Notes: generated from the letters alone by a model not told the origin. DNA of 43,691 bases from Clostridia bacterium (GCA_014859095.1 JACUUV010000024.1:1-43691), one strand, 5' to 3'. Counted from the stretch's first letter, positions 32,292 to 41,140 are shown. Program-made: numbers and translations.

Positions 32292-33860
32292 TTATTCTGT
32301 TGGCAATCCGTCCACGTAGATTTCTGGATACGTTACTCGAACATCAGCATAAAACGCTTTAAGTGTATCTGCCACTGAAGTGTAACCTGCGGCGCCTTGC
32401 TTGTAATTTGTGATGTGAACGCCCAATAAGTCATTCAATCCTCTGTCATAAATCGTTACATTTGATAAATCAATCTTTGATGCTTCTTCGTTGAATACTT
32501 GCAAGTGGTTCATGCCGCCTAAAGAATCACGTCCATCATATTTTGCAATTACTGGAGCCATTACAGATTCAACTGAGTACATATCACTATCAACCGCTTG
32601 TCTAGCTGCTAAACGCTCTTTATCAAACAGCATAGATTTAGCGAAAGCAAATGCCGCTTCAGGTAATTTACTATCAGCATTGACACCTACGTAAGTACCA
32701 CCCCAGAAGTAAGAGTTAGGACCTACAGCCATTCCCCAGTTGCCTTTGTATGGAGCTGCAGCATAGGCATCTTTTGTAGCTTGATCTTCATTTTCAGCAG
32801 GTTTATCCAGTGTATTACCATTTTCATCAACTTTTTCCATATTAGGCTCAATAATATACTTGAGGCCCCAAGTTGGCATTGAGTATGCCATTACTTGCCA
32901 TGTTTTTCCTTGTGCATCGGTCAAGTCTTTATCCATTGCATCGAACCAAGGACCACTCCACTCTGCAGCATTTGCTGTCAAGGATGTTTCAATAGTCTCG
33001 CCATACATACTTTCTACCATGTTGATGTAAGGAATTTGCTCCTTGATTTTATCTGGATTTAAAGTGCCCTTTTCATCAACCCATTTCACTGGATTATTTG
33101 TACCTGCAGCAAAGAATCTGACTGCTTGATCATCTGGGAACAAACGCCATTGTGGGTTGGATGCTTTAACTTCTTCTTGAGCAGCCAATAAATTTTCAAT
33201 TGAATTGAACTTGTTTGCACTTACCCAAGTAGATACTGCTGCGTTATAATCTGGAGTCTCCATTGTCGGGAATCCAGCTTCTGCGCCCCAAACATCAGAT
33301 GCCATATCCGTTTTGAAGAAGATTGCACCTGGTGTTACTTGCCAAGATAATGCCGCTAACTTACCAGTTGCAGGATCAATACCTGATTGCCAGATATATT
33401 CTTTATAGTCAGCCTTTTCTGCTGCCAAATCAACATCTGGACTGCTTTCAATCATTGCTTCTAAATTGCCGTAATATCCTGCTTCAACGAATTGTTTGAC
33501 TTGATCCAATTCACCAGTGAAAATATCTGGACCTTTACCTGATTCAAGTGCTGGTAAAATTTTGTCCATGTAGCCATCTTGAATAGAAACTGCTATAAAC
33601 TCAACTTGCATACCTTCAAAAGGTTTTCCTGGTGCTGTGTACATTTCTTTAAAGTAATCAATATCGCCAGCAGTTTGAAGTTCATCAGTAAATGACCAAA
33701 TAACCAATTTCTCTTTTGAATAATCTTTACCTTCTTCAACAACTACGTTTGGAGTCTCTTCAGTACCATCTGTAGTAGTTGCAGGCTTTGTTCCACATGC
33801 TGTCAATACAAGTGATGCTACCATCAAGATAATAAGTAAAATAGATAACTTTTTCATCAT
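32292..33860 (-). CDS. Sugar ABC transporter substrate-binding lipoprotein
   Basis: 522 residues from the ATG at 33860, close behind AAAGGGGG. Signal peptide MKKLSILLIILMVASLVL with lipobox LTAC; the lipidated Cys is at about residue 22. A Thr/Glu-rich linker follows, then a type-1 sugar-binding fold (KLVIWSFTDEL, then FEGMQVEFIAVS, GKGPDIFTGELDQVKQFV). It is larger than usual for CUT1 proteins, as is common for oligosaccharide binders. It is the first gene of the transport operon; its promoter is overlapped by a LacI-type operator. Confidence 0.92.
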   Translation of the reverse strand: MMKKLSILLIILMVASLVLTACGTKPATTTDGTEETPNVVVEEGKDYSKEKLVIWSFTDELQTAGDIDYFKEMYTAPGKPFEGMQVEFIAVSIQDGYMDKILPALESGKGPDIFTGELDQVKQFVEAGYYGNLEAMIESSPDVDLAAEKADYKEYIWQSGIDPATGKLAALSWQVTPGAIFFKTDMASDVWGAEAGFPTMETPDYNAAVSTWVSANKFNSIENLLAAQEEVKASNPQWRLFPDDQAVRFFAAGTNNPVKWVDEKGTLNPDKIKEQIPYINMVESMYGETIETSLTANAAEWSGPWFDAMDKDLTDAQGKTWQVMAYSMPTWGLKYIIEPNMEKVDENGNTLDKPAENEDQATKDAYAAAPYKGNWGMAVGPNSYFWGGTYVGVNADSKLPEAAFAFAKSMLFDKERLAARQAVDSDMYSVESVMAPVIAKYDGRDSLGGMNHLQVFNEEASKIDLSNVTIYDRGLNDLLGVHITNYKQGAAGYTSVADTLKAFYADVRVTYPEIYVDGLPTE

Positions 33861-33913
33861 TACGCCCCCTTTTGTTTTAATTTTGCAACAAGTAACTATG
33901 TTGTAATTATAAT

Positions 33914-33943
33914 ATATCACATTTACGAAATCGATTTCAATAC
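33914..33943 (-). promoter_or_regulatory. Promoter of the sugar transport operon with operator O1
   Basis: Minus strand TTGAAA (33941-33936), an 18-nt spacer, and TATATT (33917-33912). The perfect palindrome GAAATCGATTTC (33927-33938) covers the -35 and the start of the spacer. It is the best of three such sites in the locus and the likely target of the LacI-type protein. Confidence 0.75.
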
Positions 33944-34091
33944 TTATTTTAATAAATCGTCATACTTTCTATTTTTTTTTTAATTCTGCAACGTCACAGA
34001 CAACAAATTACAGGTTTTAGTACAAGGTGATATTTTACAAAAAAACATTTTGCTTTTTTTACACCTTCAGAAACTTAAAGCACTAAAATTT

Positions 34092-34127
34092 AAAACACTG
34101 TAAACACAACTGTTTTACAGTGTTTTT
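34092..34127 (-). terminator. Terminator downstream of the GH30 gene
   Basis: AAAACACTGTAAA (34092-34104) pairs with the complementary arm at 34114-34126 around an 8-9 nt loop, with T-rich sequence after it on the minus strand. It separates the GH30 unit from the transport operon. Confidence 0.75.
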
Positions 34128-34211
34128 CACTTGTGGAGTGACGATGTTTCGAATGACAGGTGGTAATTTTTCGTTTTCAGATCATCTCGCATAAAAATAA
34201 CGACAATGACA

Positions 34212-34223
34212 GAAATCGATTGC
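34212..34223. promoter_or_regulatory. Operator O2, LacI-type
   Basis: GAAATCGATTGC: 11 of 12 positions equal to O1. It lies directly after the GH30 stop codon, 285 bp from O1, and could support a repression loop. Confidence 0.55.
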
Positions 34224-35594
34224 TTAAACTTGTGTTTGCTTACCTTTCAATACAAAAGTAGTGATAGAATGATCTGGCAAATTGATGTTTATTCCTTCTC
34301 CATCAACCACGAGACTCAGCTGCGCAATCCATCCTTCATTTTGTGCCACCACAACAATGTCACCATTTGGATTTCTAAAGGCAACCGCATGAACATCTTC
34401 TTTCGTCACACTAATATCCAACCTTTTGGCGCCGACTTCGATGTATTTCGAAAAATGTCCGATATAGTAATACGAGTTATTATAAATCAATTCCTTTTTG
34501 TTTCGATCGTACATGATTGGCGCTTCGCAATAGTTATAGACATGATTTGGTCCTCCAGTTTCATTAAGCACCAGATTCCAATCGATCCATCCACGACTCC
34601 AATTGTTGAAATCTCCAATGATGTTGCGACCATAGCGTTCACAATTTGACCATGATCCTAAATAACCATTAAACTCCGCATTTTCAGAGGTGGTTGTCAA
34701 CTCCACGCAACCTTCTGTAAACAAAATGTGTTTGTCTGGGAACAAGTTATGAAGCGCTGATAGATTCTCGAATTCTTCGCTGACATACCAGTGATTCCCC
34801 GTTCCCCATACGTATTTTGCCGCTTCACTATCTGATAGCACCACAGCACCGCGTTCAACAATCACATCACGGTTATGATCCCATATGATGATTTTTGTCT
34901 CTGGACATGAATTTTCCAAAACCGGACCAAGATGGTTTTTCACAAAATCGCGTTCCTCTTCAGCAGTATAAATACAAGAATCCCAAGTTTGGGTAGCCAA
35001 TGGTTCATTTTGAACACTTACTGCCCATATTTCGATTTCGCGTTCCTTCATTGCCTGAACAAACTTGGCGTAATAATTTGCCCAAGAATCATAGTATTCA
35101 GGAAGCAACTTTCCACCGTAGTTCATTTCTTTAGTGTCCTTCATGAACGCAGGAGGACTCCATGGTGAAGCGAGAATTTTTAATGGCTGCTTTGCATGGT
35201 TCATGGCGTCTTTGACCATTGGGATTACCCACTTGTCTTCACGTGAGATGTCAAAAGACTCTAGTACCTTATCATCTTCCTCTATATATGTGTAATTCCC
35301 AAGAGCAAAATCACAAGAATGAATATGAACACGCCCCAAAACATACCCTAATCCTTGCTCTTTTGAAAAATAAGCTCGGATCGCTTCATCTCTCACCTCT
35401 GCTGGAGCTTCAGACAAAGTGAAAGCCGCGGATTCCGTAAAAGCACCACCAAATCCCATAAATTCCTGATACTCATGTTTGCTGTTGACGGCAATCACTT
35501 TTCTTTTAGGATCATACTTACCGGTTTGACGTTCAGGTAACTGTATCCAGTATTTTGAATCCTTCTTTTCCGATCTTATTGAGAATACTTTCAT
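34224..35594 (-). CDS. Glycoside hydrolase family 30 enzyme (glucosylceramidase-like)
   Basis: 456 residues from the ATG at 35594 with AGGAGG before it. It has no signal peptide, so it acts in the cytoplasm on imported sugars. (beta/alpha)8 landmarks: EFMGFGGAFTESAAF, LGRVHIHSCDFALGNYTY, ILASPWSPPAFMK, the acid/base Glu in VSVQNEPLATQ (Glu197), HWYVSEEF, and the nucleophile in LFTEGCVEL (Glu294). The C-terminal beta domain (about 390-456) is typical. GH30 members cleave beta-1,6-glucan, beta-glucosides, glucosylceramide or xylan; this one is nearest in look to the GH30_1/GH30_3 types, so beta-glucosides or beta-1,6-linked glucose are the best guess. It is a single-gene unit with its own promoter and operator. 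Confidence 0.88.
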   Translation of the reverse strand: MKVFSIRSEKKDSKYWIQLPERQTGKYDPKRKVIAVNSKHEYQEFMGFGGAFTESAAFTLSEAPAEVRDEAIRAYFSKEQGLGYVLGRVHIHSCDFALGNYTYIEEDDKVLESFDISREDKWVIPMVKDAMNHAKQPLKILASPWSPPAFMKDTKEMNYGGKLLPEYYDSWANYYAKFVQAMKEREIEIWAVSVQNEPLATQTWDSCIYTAEEERDFVKNHLGPVLENSCPETKIIIWDHNRDVIVERGAVVLSDSEAAKYVWGTGNHWYVSEEFENLSALHNLFPDKHILFTEGCVELTTTSENAEFNGYLGSWSNCERYGRNIIGDFNNWSRGWIDWNLVLNETGGPNHVYNYCEAPIMYDRNKKELIYNNSYYYIGHFSKYIEVGAKRLDISVTKEDVHAVAFRNPNGDIVVVAQNEGWIAQLSLVVDGEGININLPDHSITTFVLKGKQTQV

Positions 35595-35669
35595 GTTTCC
35601 TCCTGTTTTCACTTATTTGCTTATAAACCACAACTTGCATAGAATTTCCATAGTGGAATCCTGAAAGGC

Positions 35670-35718
35670 GTAATCGATTTCGTCGCCTCTATTTTAACAG
35701 ATGTTCATTTAAAAGCAA
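35670..35718 (-). promoter_or_regulatory. Promoter of the GH30 gene with operator O3
   Basis: Minus strand TTGCTT (35718-35713), a 16-nt spacer, and TAAAAT (35696-35691). GTAATCGATTTC (35670-35681 on plus), 11 of 12 equal to O1, lies just downstream of the -10, a roadblock position. Confidence 0.65.
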
Positions 35719-35733
35719 ATAAAAAAAAGCACA

Positions 35734-36744
35734 TTAACTTGTACTTTCTCTAATAATCAATTCGACCGGCACGCGTTTTACGATGCCAGGTGCTATATTC
35801 GTTTCTTCATTGATGAGCGCTATTAAGTGTTTCGCCGCCTCAGTTCCAATCATCATCTTGTTTTGCGAGACCGTTGTAAGCGATGGCGATGTATAACGGG
35901 TCAATTCGATATTGTCAAACCCAATTACCGATACATCACTCGGCACCTTAAATCCCAGTTCTTTAAGTGCGATAATCCCACCTAGTGCGATGTCATCGCT
36001 TGCTGCATATATGGCATCCGGAATGCCTTTGTTTTGCTTGATCAGTTGCAACAAAGCATTTTTACCACTATTGTAATCATAGTTGTATGCTTCCACTATC
36101 AAATTCTCGTCCACTTCAATCGAATGTTTTTCAAGTGTATCCCTATAACCTTGTAAACGTTCCACCGCAGAGAATGAACGCTGTGGACCAGCAATGTGCG
36201 CAATGTGCTTGGCCCCTTTCAGCATCAGATATTCAAGTGCCATTCGCGTCCCTTGAAAGTTATCCGATATGATCGTCGGGACATTGATCAGTCCGTTGTC
36301 AACAGTAACGATTGGAATCCCACTCTCTGTCAGTTCCTTTAAATTTGTATCATCCACATCCACTGTCAATATAAGAATGCCATCGATGTTTTTATATTTA
36401 CACCATTCTAGATAAGTCAATGATTGCGCTCCTACCTTTTTAGAAACAAATGTCACTTCATATCCCAGGGCTTCAACATACGATTTAAACTCTTGCAATA
36501 CTCCACTAAAGAAGTGATGCTCAAGACCAATATTCAAATCTTCACTAAATAGAATCCCGATTGACCAGCTATTTTTTGTTTTGAGCAGCCTGGCATTGGA
36601 ATTCGGCACATACCCCATCTCTTTCGCAAGCGCCAAAATTTCTTCTTTTCGTTTTTTACTCACTTGCTTCGAGTCGTTCAGCGCTTTGGAAACTGTACTT
36701 GACGCACACCCTGCCCTATTTGCGATATCATAAATAGTTACCAT
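35734..36744 (-). CDS. LacI-family transcriptional repressor
   Basis: 336 residues from the ATG at 36744 (AAGGAG upstream). HTH: VTIYDIANRAGCASSTVSKAL, hinge GYVPNSNARLLKTKNSWSIG, then a periplasmic-binding-like sensor domain (IVTVDNGLINVPTIISDNFQG, IYAASDDIALGGIIALKELG, SVIGFDNIELTRYTSPSLTT). It probably represses the GH30 gene and the transport operon through the GAAATCGATTTC sites and is released by a breakdown product of the imported sugar. I see no such site in front of its own gene. Confidence 0.92.
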   Translation of the reverse strand: MVTIYDIANRAGCASSTVSKALNDSKQVSKKRKEEILALAKEMGYVPNSNARLLKTKNSWSIGILFSEDLNIGLEHHFFSGVLQEFKSYVEALGYEVTFVSKKVGAQSLTYLEWCKYKNIDGILILTVDVDDTNLKELTESGIPIVTVDNGLINVPTIISDNFQGTRMALEYLMLKGAKHIAHIAGPQRSFSAVERLQGYRDTLEKHSIEVDENLIVEAYNYDYNSGKNALLQLIKQNKGIPDAIYAASDDIALGGIIALKELGFKVPSDVSVIGFDNIELTRYTSPSLTTVSQNKMMIGTEAAKHLIALINEETNIAPGIVKRVPVELIIRESTS

Positions 36745-36962
36745 TATCTTCTCTCCTTGCAGATCTACATGATCTCGCATTTGGTCTTTTTGTCTTGTCG
36801 CTCAAACTATACTTATCTATTCTATCAAGAAATCCGACTTTGGTGAATAGTTCTTGTACCTTTATTTATAAGTTGATACCACTCAACCGTTTCTAAACCA
36901 AAACCATCATGAATCAGCTTCGGCTCCATAAAAATCCTCAATCCCCCTTCATAACGTGTGAT

Positions 36963-37289
36963 TCAGTCATGCATTCTTTTTTTGTAAAATTCATTTACTT
37001 GATTTCTTAGTTCGTCACTAAAATCACTCAAATCATCCATCGTAATCGCACCATCATTAATCAGACGAATAATATCAAACAACATCTCTTGCTTACTTAA
37101 ATTCAAAATTACCCCAGGTTTCTTCTTATCCAGTTTAATGCGCTGCTCCAACTCCCAGAACTTACTTGACGCAGGCACACTATCATTCAATAATGCTGTG
37201 TATTCTATAACGAGCTTTTCCATATAAGATTCTTGCCATAAAGCTATCTTTTCCCTAAATAGTTTCCAATCCTTTTTTGAGGATTCCAT
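36963..37289 (-). CDS. Small conserved Firmicute protein of unknown function, 108 aa
   Basis: The ATG at 37289 lies 7 nt after GGAGG and gives MESSKKDWKLFREKIALWQE. The central KFWELEQRIKLDKKKPGVIL and the end MLFDIIRLINDGAITMDDL, then LSDFSDELRN, are recognisable from many short Firmicute proteins, some of which are mislabelled as multidrug transporters. No membrane helix exists. Function unknown. The frame beyond its TGA stop stays open for about 47 codons (see findings). Confidence 0.75.
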   Translation of the reverse strand: MESSKKDWKLFREKIALWQESYMEKLVIEYTALLNDSVPASSKFWELEQRIKLDKKKPGVILNLSKQEMLFDIIRLINDGAITMDDLSDFSDELRNQVNEFYKKRMHD

Positions 37290-37333
37290 AACCATTCCTC
37301 CATTTCTCAGTATACAATACCTTATTTATCTTT

Positions 37334-37447
37334 TTATAATTGATTTGATTCATATAAGCTCATAGTTCTCAATTTTGTTCTTGTGATTCCAACTGGTTGA
37401 CAGGCTGGCTGATAGCGGTTATAACACATCGGGCAGTTATGGTGGTT
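37334..37447 (-). other. In-frame Cys-rich extension behind the TAG of the 37448-38446 gene
   Basis: After the TAG at 37450-37448 the same frame continues for 37 codons to a TAA at 37336-37334. The text is NHHNCPMCYNRYQPACQPVG, then ITRTKLRTMSLYESNQL. The HHNCPMC...C pattern looks like a zinc-binding knuckle. It could be a read-through domain, a nonsense mutation in a longer gene, or chance. Confidence 0.4.
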
Positions 37448-38446
37448 CTACTTCATCATCTCCTGTATTTTTTGATAGTCACGCTGCAGAACCTCCCTTG
37501 GTTCGATACCTTTTTTAAGCGCTGATTCATATTCTACTATCCAACGATCCATTAAATCATATTCTAAAAGTAGTCGTAGCAATATATACAGCTTAACTTC
37601 ATCATCTGTTTGCAGATAATTTTTGTTATAATACTTAATTGCTTCATCATATTCATATAATTCCAATTGAATTCTAAAGATCATTTCAACTAAATTATTG
37701 GATTGCTCTTTTAACTTGAAAGTGTGATAGTCCCATGATTTTTTAGATGAAGTAAGAATCGATTTGTCAATTTCGCGTTTCAAAAGTTTACATTGATCAA
37801 TAGCCATCATTTTTGAATCTGTGGATTTAAGATTCATTATCAAAATCTGAATAAGATATGTGTGTAGCGTTTCCCGATCAACTTCACTCATTATGACCAT
37901 TTTTACAGTCGATTTCAGCACTTCTTGATTGATTTCGCTAGCGATCTTTCTTTTGATCACGATATCCAAAAGTTCTACTTGTGCAATCCCAACAGATTTG
38001 AAGGGGTTGTCCGTATTGAAGAGACTATACCCGCAAGCATAGCTCAACACTTCATACAATTTTTGCAACAATTCCGTTGCCTTTTCACCTTCATTAGTTG
38101 CAATTGAAATCCCTTGTAAGTCTTTGATATAGCCTTTTACTTTGAATCGCCATTTAGGTCTATCTTTTTTATGAACAAACTGATTTGGTGTCAAGTAATA
38201 TTGCATATAAGCATAATCTATAAATTCTTCAATTTCAAAAGTTAATCGTTCAATGTTCAATGGTTTAACCTTCATTGCATTTCTCTTGCCATTACTCATG
38301 AGCGAGTGGACATCTTGAATGAGCACATCAATATCCTTTTCTTCACGTATTTTTTTAGGCATGGCTTTATACATTTCAGAAATTATACGTCGCAAGTCAT
38401 CTTCATTATATTTTTTTAAAAGTTCTCTAAGTTCTGCTATGAGCAT
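37448..38446 (-). CDS. Hypothetical protein, 332 aa, helical
   Basis: I do not recognise this protein. The ATG at 38446 follows AAAGGGGA. The product starts MLIAELRELLKKYNEDDL and is rich in Lys, Glu, Leu and Ile with repeated helical segments; the second half (from about 170) shows TPR-like alternation (LQILIMNLKSTDSKM, ELYEYDEAIKYYNKNYL, IVEYESALKKG). No signal peptide or membrane segment is seen. The stop is TAG, followed in frame by a Cys-rich stretch. It may be the C-terminally truncated form of a longer zinc-binding protein. Confidence 0.65.
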   Translation of the reverse strand: MLIAELRELLKKYNEDDLRRIISEMYKAMPKKIREEKDIDVLIQDVHSLMSNGKRNAMKVKPLNIERLTFEIEEFIDYAYMQYYLTPNQFVHKKDRPKWRFKVKGYIKDLQGISIATNEGEKATELLQKLYEVLSYACGYSLFNTDNPFKSVGIAQVELLDIVIKRKIASEINQEVLKSTVKMVIMSEVDRETLHTYLIQILIMNLKSTDSKMMAIDQCKLLKREIDKSILTSSKKSWDYHTFKLKEQSNNLVEMIFRIQLELYEYDEAIKYYNKNYLQTDDEVKLYILLRLLLEYDLMDRWIVEYESALKKGIEPREVLQRDYQKIQEMMK

Positions 38447-38509
38447 AGACAATCCCCTTTCATAGAGCCTAAATTACTAACAATGTTTTCAAAAACGCCG
38501 TTTATGGTT

Positions 38510-38870
38510 CTAAACCCAATCCTGTTTGATTTTTACTGCTTTAAGCTTTGGCAAAACAATAAAGCCATACTCAATCTTGTTATTTCCATTTACAAAATTT
38601 GTTGTATAGCTTTTCTTATTATTTCGTATTTTCGAATATGTCTTTAGCTCTTTCAGATACTGTATCGTCAAAGACCATTCGCCTATATTTGATTACAAGC
38701 ACGAGATGATAATACATCAAGAACACCGAATGGTTGTTGTTGTCTAGCTTCATTTATTTACAACCCTTTTTTTATTTTTCTATACTACTACTGATTATAT
38801 TATAACATTTTCAGCAGCATATTTCAAAGGCAAAACCACCGATTCATCTCCTACCTAAGAGGGTGGAGGG
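38510..38870 (-). mobile_element. Remnant of an IS200/IS605-family insertion sequence
   Basis: At 38753-38619 the minus strand encodes the N-terminus of the Y1-type transposase TnpA: MKLDNNNHSVFLMYYHLVLV, then KYRRMVFDDTVSERAKDIF, and a stop. Right behind it, to 38510, comes a piece of TnpB (SYTTNFVNGNN and FIVLPKLKAVKIKQ). Both are fragments; the TnpA active His and Tyr regions are gone. At 38848-38868 there is a small imperfect hairpin (CTCCTACC / GGGTGGAG) of the kind found at IS605 ends. It joins the carB remnant at about 38872, so the element probably inserted into carB. Confidence 0.75.
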
Positions 38871-38871
38871 C

Positions 38872-39062
38872 TTGCGCTAAATTGATTGCAGTTTGTCTTC
38901 CATATTGAACAATAACACCGCCTGCCTTCTCCATCTCCACAATATTAAGAACATCCTCAGGTGTTAAGGGTTCAAAATACAATTTGTCTGAGGTATCAAA
39001 ATCTGTACTAACAGTCTCACGATAAATATTGTATCATCCCCTAGCGTTAAATATGCCTTCAT
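38872..39062 (-). pseudogene. Fused remnant of carA (start) and carB (middle), carbamoyl-phosphate synthase
   Basis: The ATG at 39062 overlaps the argD stop (ATGA), as in a normal argD-carA junction, and begins [13 protein letters not shown], the N-terminus of the small subunit CarA. About 40 bases on, in another frame, the sequence reads [39 protein letters not shown] and INLAQAL, which is the middle of the large subunit CarB. It then stops at the IS remnant. Roughly 0.5 of carB is missing on one side and nearly all of carA on the other, so one deletion plus an IS insertion destroyed both genes. Nothing functional can be made from it. Confidence 0.85.
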
Positions 39063-40261
39063 TCGACTACCTCCATTTCGTTAAATATTTCCTTTAGCAC
39101 AACCATAAGCCCGTCAATATCCTCTTCAGTGACTATCAAGGGTGGTACAAACCGTAATACCTTCCCTGCTGTACAGTTGATGATAAATCCTTTTTCAAAG
39201 GCCTTTGCCACAATTGAAGCGCCCTCCATTTCCAGCTCTAGTCCTAGCATTAAGCCTTTTCCCTTTAGCTCCTTAACAAAGGGATATTGGTTAACCAGCA
39301 ATTGTAGCTGTTGGCCAAAATAACTACCAACCATTTCTGCTCTCATCCAAAGCTTTTTCTCTACTACCTCCTTCATAGTGGCTACAGCCGCTGTACAGGC
39401 CAATGGATTGCCTCCAAAGGTGCTTCCGTGATCTCCAGGTTGCCAAGCTACTGCTACTTTATCAGTTGCAACGACTGCTCCTATGGGAAACCCCGCTGCC
39501 AATGCTTTTGCCAAGGACATAATATCTGGTTCAACATTATAATGCTCATAGGCAAATAGCTTTCCTGTTCTGGCAATACCACATTGAATTTCGTCAAATA
39601 TCAATAATATGTCCTTCTCTAAGCATAGCTTCTTTACTTCCTTCAAATATTCTGCCTTCGCTGCCGTTACTCCACCTTCTCCTTGAATAGGTTCAAGTAT
39701 GATGGCACAGGTGTTATCCCCAACTATATTTTTAAGTGCATCTATATCATTAAAGGATGCCATCTTAAAGCCCTCTGGAAGGGGTCCATAGCCCTCCTGG
39801 TATTTTTTACTATCGGTAATTGATAGGGTTGCCAGAGTTCTTCCATGAAAGGACCCTGTCATAGCAATCACTTCATTTCTGTGGCTTCCGTACTTTTTGT
39901 ATGCATACTTTCTTGCCAGCTTGATGGCAGCTTCATTGGCCTCGGCCCCCGAATTACATAGGAACACCTTATCACCAAATGAATTATGTGCAAGTATTTT
40001 TCCTAGCTCCACCTGACTATCAATCCAAAAGTAATTTGAAACATGCATCAGCTTCCCAATCTGATCCTTCAGAGCCTCCACCACTACATGGGGAGAATGT
40101 CCCAATGAATTAACTGCTATACCTCCTAAGAAGTCAATATATTCTTTACCTTCAGTATCTAAAAGCTTCATTCCTTCACCCTTAACAAAGGAAATGGGTA
40201 ATCTTTTGTAATTATTCATTAAGTAGCTCTCTCCATCTTGAATCATCACTTCTATTGACAT
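39059..40261 (-). CDS. argD: Acetylornithine aminotransferase
   Basis: 400 residues. Class III PLP aminotransferase: EYIDFLGGIAVNSLGH near the N-terminus, FLCNSGAEANEAAIKLAR, TGSFHGRTLATLSIT, DILLIFDEIQCGIARTG, and the PLP Lys in IMSLAKALAAGFPIGAV. It moves an amino group from glutamate to N-acetylglutamate semialdehyde in arginine synthesis. The gene order argC-J-B-D and a ribosome binding site AAGGGGGG support the call. It starts 13 nt after argB. Confidence 0.95.
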   Translation of the reverse strand: MSIEVMIQDGESYLMNNYKRLPISFVKGEGMKLLDTEGKEYIDFLGGIAVNSLGHSPHVVVEALKDQIGKLMHVSNYFWIDSQVELGKILAHNSFGDKVFLCNSGAEANEAAIKLARKYAYKKYGSHRNEVIAMTGSFHGRTLATLSITDSKKYQEGYGPLPEGFKMASFNDIDALKNIVGDNTCAIILEPIQGEGGVTAAKAEYLKEVKKLCLEKDILLIFDEIQCGIARTGKLFAYEHYNVEPDIMSLAKALAAGFPIGAVVATDKVAVAWQPGDHGSTFGGNPLACTAAVATMKEVVEKKLWMRAEMVGSYFGQQLQLLVNQYPFVKELKGKGLMLGLELEMEGASIVAKAFEKGFIINCTAGKVLRFVPPLIVTEEDIDGLMVVLKEIFNEMEVVE

Positions 40262-40274
40262 ACTTATCCCCCCT

Positions 40275-41129
40275 TTACTTAGTTATCATTGTACCGATAC
40301 CAGCATCTGTGAATATTTCCAATAGGATGGAATGAAATTTCCTTCCATCAATAATATGACATCTCTCCACACCGTTATTAACTGCTCCCATACAACACTG
40401 TATCTTTGGAATCATACCACCTTTGATGGTGCCGCTTTCAATATAATCCTCCACCTCATAGGCTCTTATCTCTGATATCAAAGTTGTTGGGTCTTTGGCA
40501 TCCATCATCACTCCCTCAACATCGGTGATCAGTACCAGCTTTTTAGCGTTTAACGCCACTGCAATTCTCCCAGCGACTTCATCTGCATTGACATTATAGC
40601 TTTGACCGTCAGGTCCCACACCTATAGGTGAAATGATAGGAACATATCCATTTTGTATAATATTATTGAGATAATCTGTATTAATTTCAACTACTTCTCC
40701 TACCAAACCCAGCGCTTTGTTTTTCTGCTTTACCATGATTGTATTTGCGTCCTTGCCACTGATTCCTACTGCCCTTACGTCATTGGCATTCATAAGCGAC
40801 ACTATCTGACTGGAGATCTTACCACATAAAACCATCTCCGTCAGCTCCATGGTAACTTTATCTGTTACTCGTAGTCCATCAATAAATGTAGGTTTTTTCC
40901 CAAATCTCTCCATCGCTTCAGTTATTTCAGGACCACCTCCGTGGATTACCACTGGATTCATCCCTACATATTTCATTAAGGTAATATCCTTAATTACAGC
41001 CTGCTTTAGCTCTTCGTTGATCATGGCATTCCCACCATACTTTATTACAACTATCTGTTGATGAAACTTTTTTATATAGGACAAGCTTTCTATCATAATA
41101 TGTGCTTTTTGCTGTGGTGATACTTCCAT
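40275..41129 (-). CDS. argB: Acetylglutamate kinase
   Basis: 284 residues, normal length. Amino acid kinase fold: IVVIKYGGNAM (phosphate loop), PVVIHGGGPEITEAM, IDGLRVTDKVTMELTEM, SYNVNADEVAGRIAVAL, and GGMIPKIQCC. It phosphorylates N-acetylglutamate, often the arginine-inhibited step. An N-terminal helix (KAHIMIESLSYIKKFH) is like that of hexameric, arginine-sensitive enzymes. Confidence 0.96.
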   Translation of the reverse strand: MEVSPQQKAHIMIESLSYIKKFHQQIVVIKYGGNAMINEELKQAVIKDITLMKYVGMNPVVIHGGGPEITEAMERFGKKPTFIDGLRVTDKVTMELTEMVLCGKISSQIVSLMNANDVRAVGISGKDANTIMVKQKNKALGLVGEVVEINTDYLNNIIQNGYVPIISPIGVGPDGQSYNVNADEVAGRIAVALNAKKLVLITDVEGVMMDAKDPTTLISEIRAYEVEDYIESGTIKGGMIPKIQCCMGAVNNGVERCHIIDGRKFHSILLEIFTDAGIGTMITK

Positions 41130-41140
41130 GCTGCTTCCTC

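Noticed and set aside
37448-37450. Pyrrolysine at the TAG of the 332-aa gene
   Set aside because: TAG also ends other genes here (for example at 878 and 2024), and no pyl genes are in the window; kept only as an open question.
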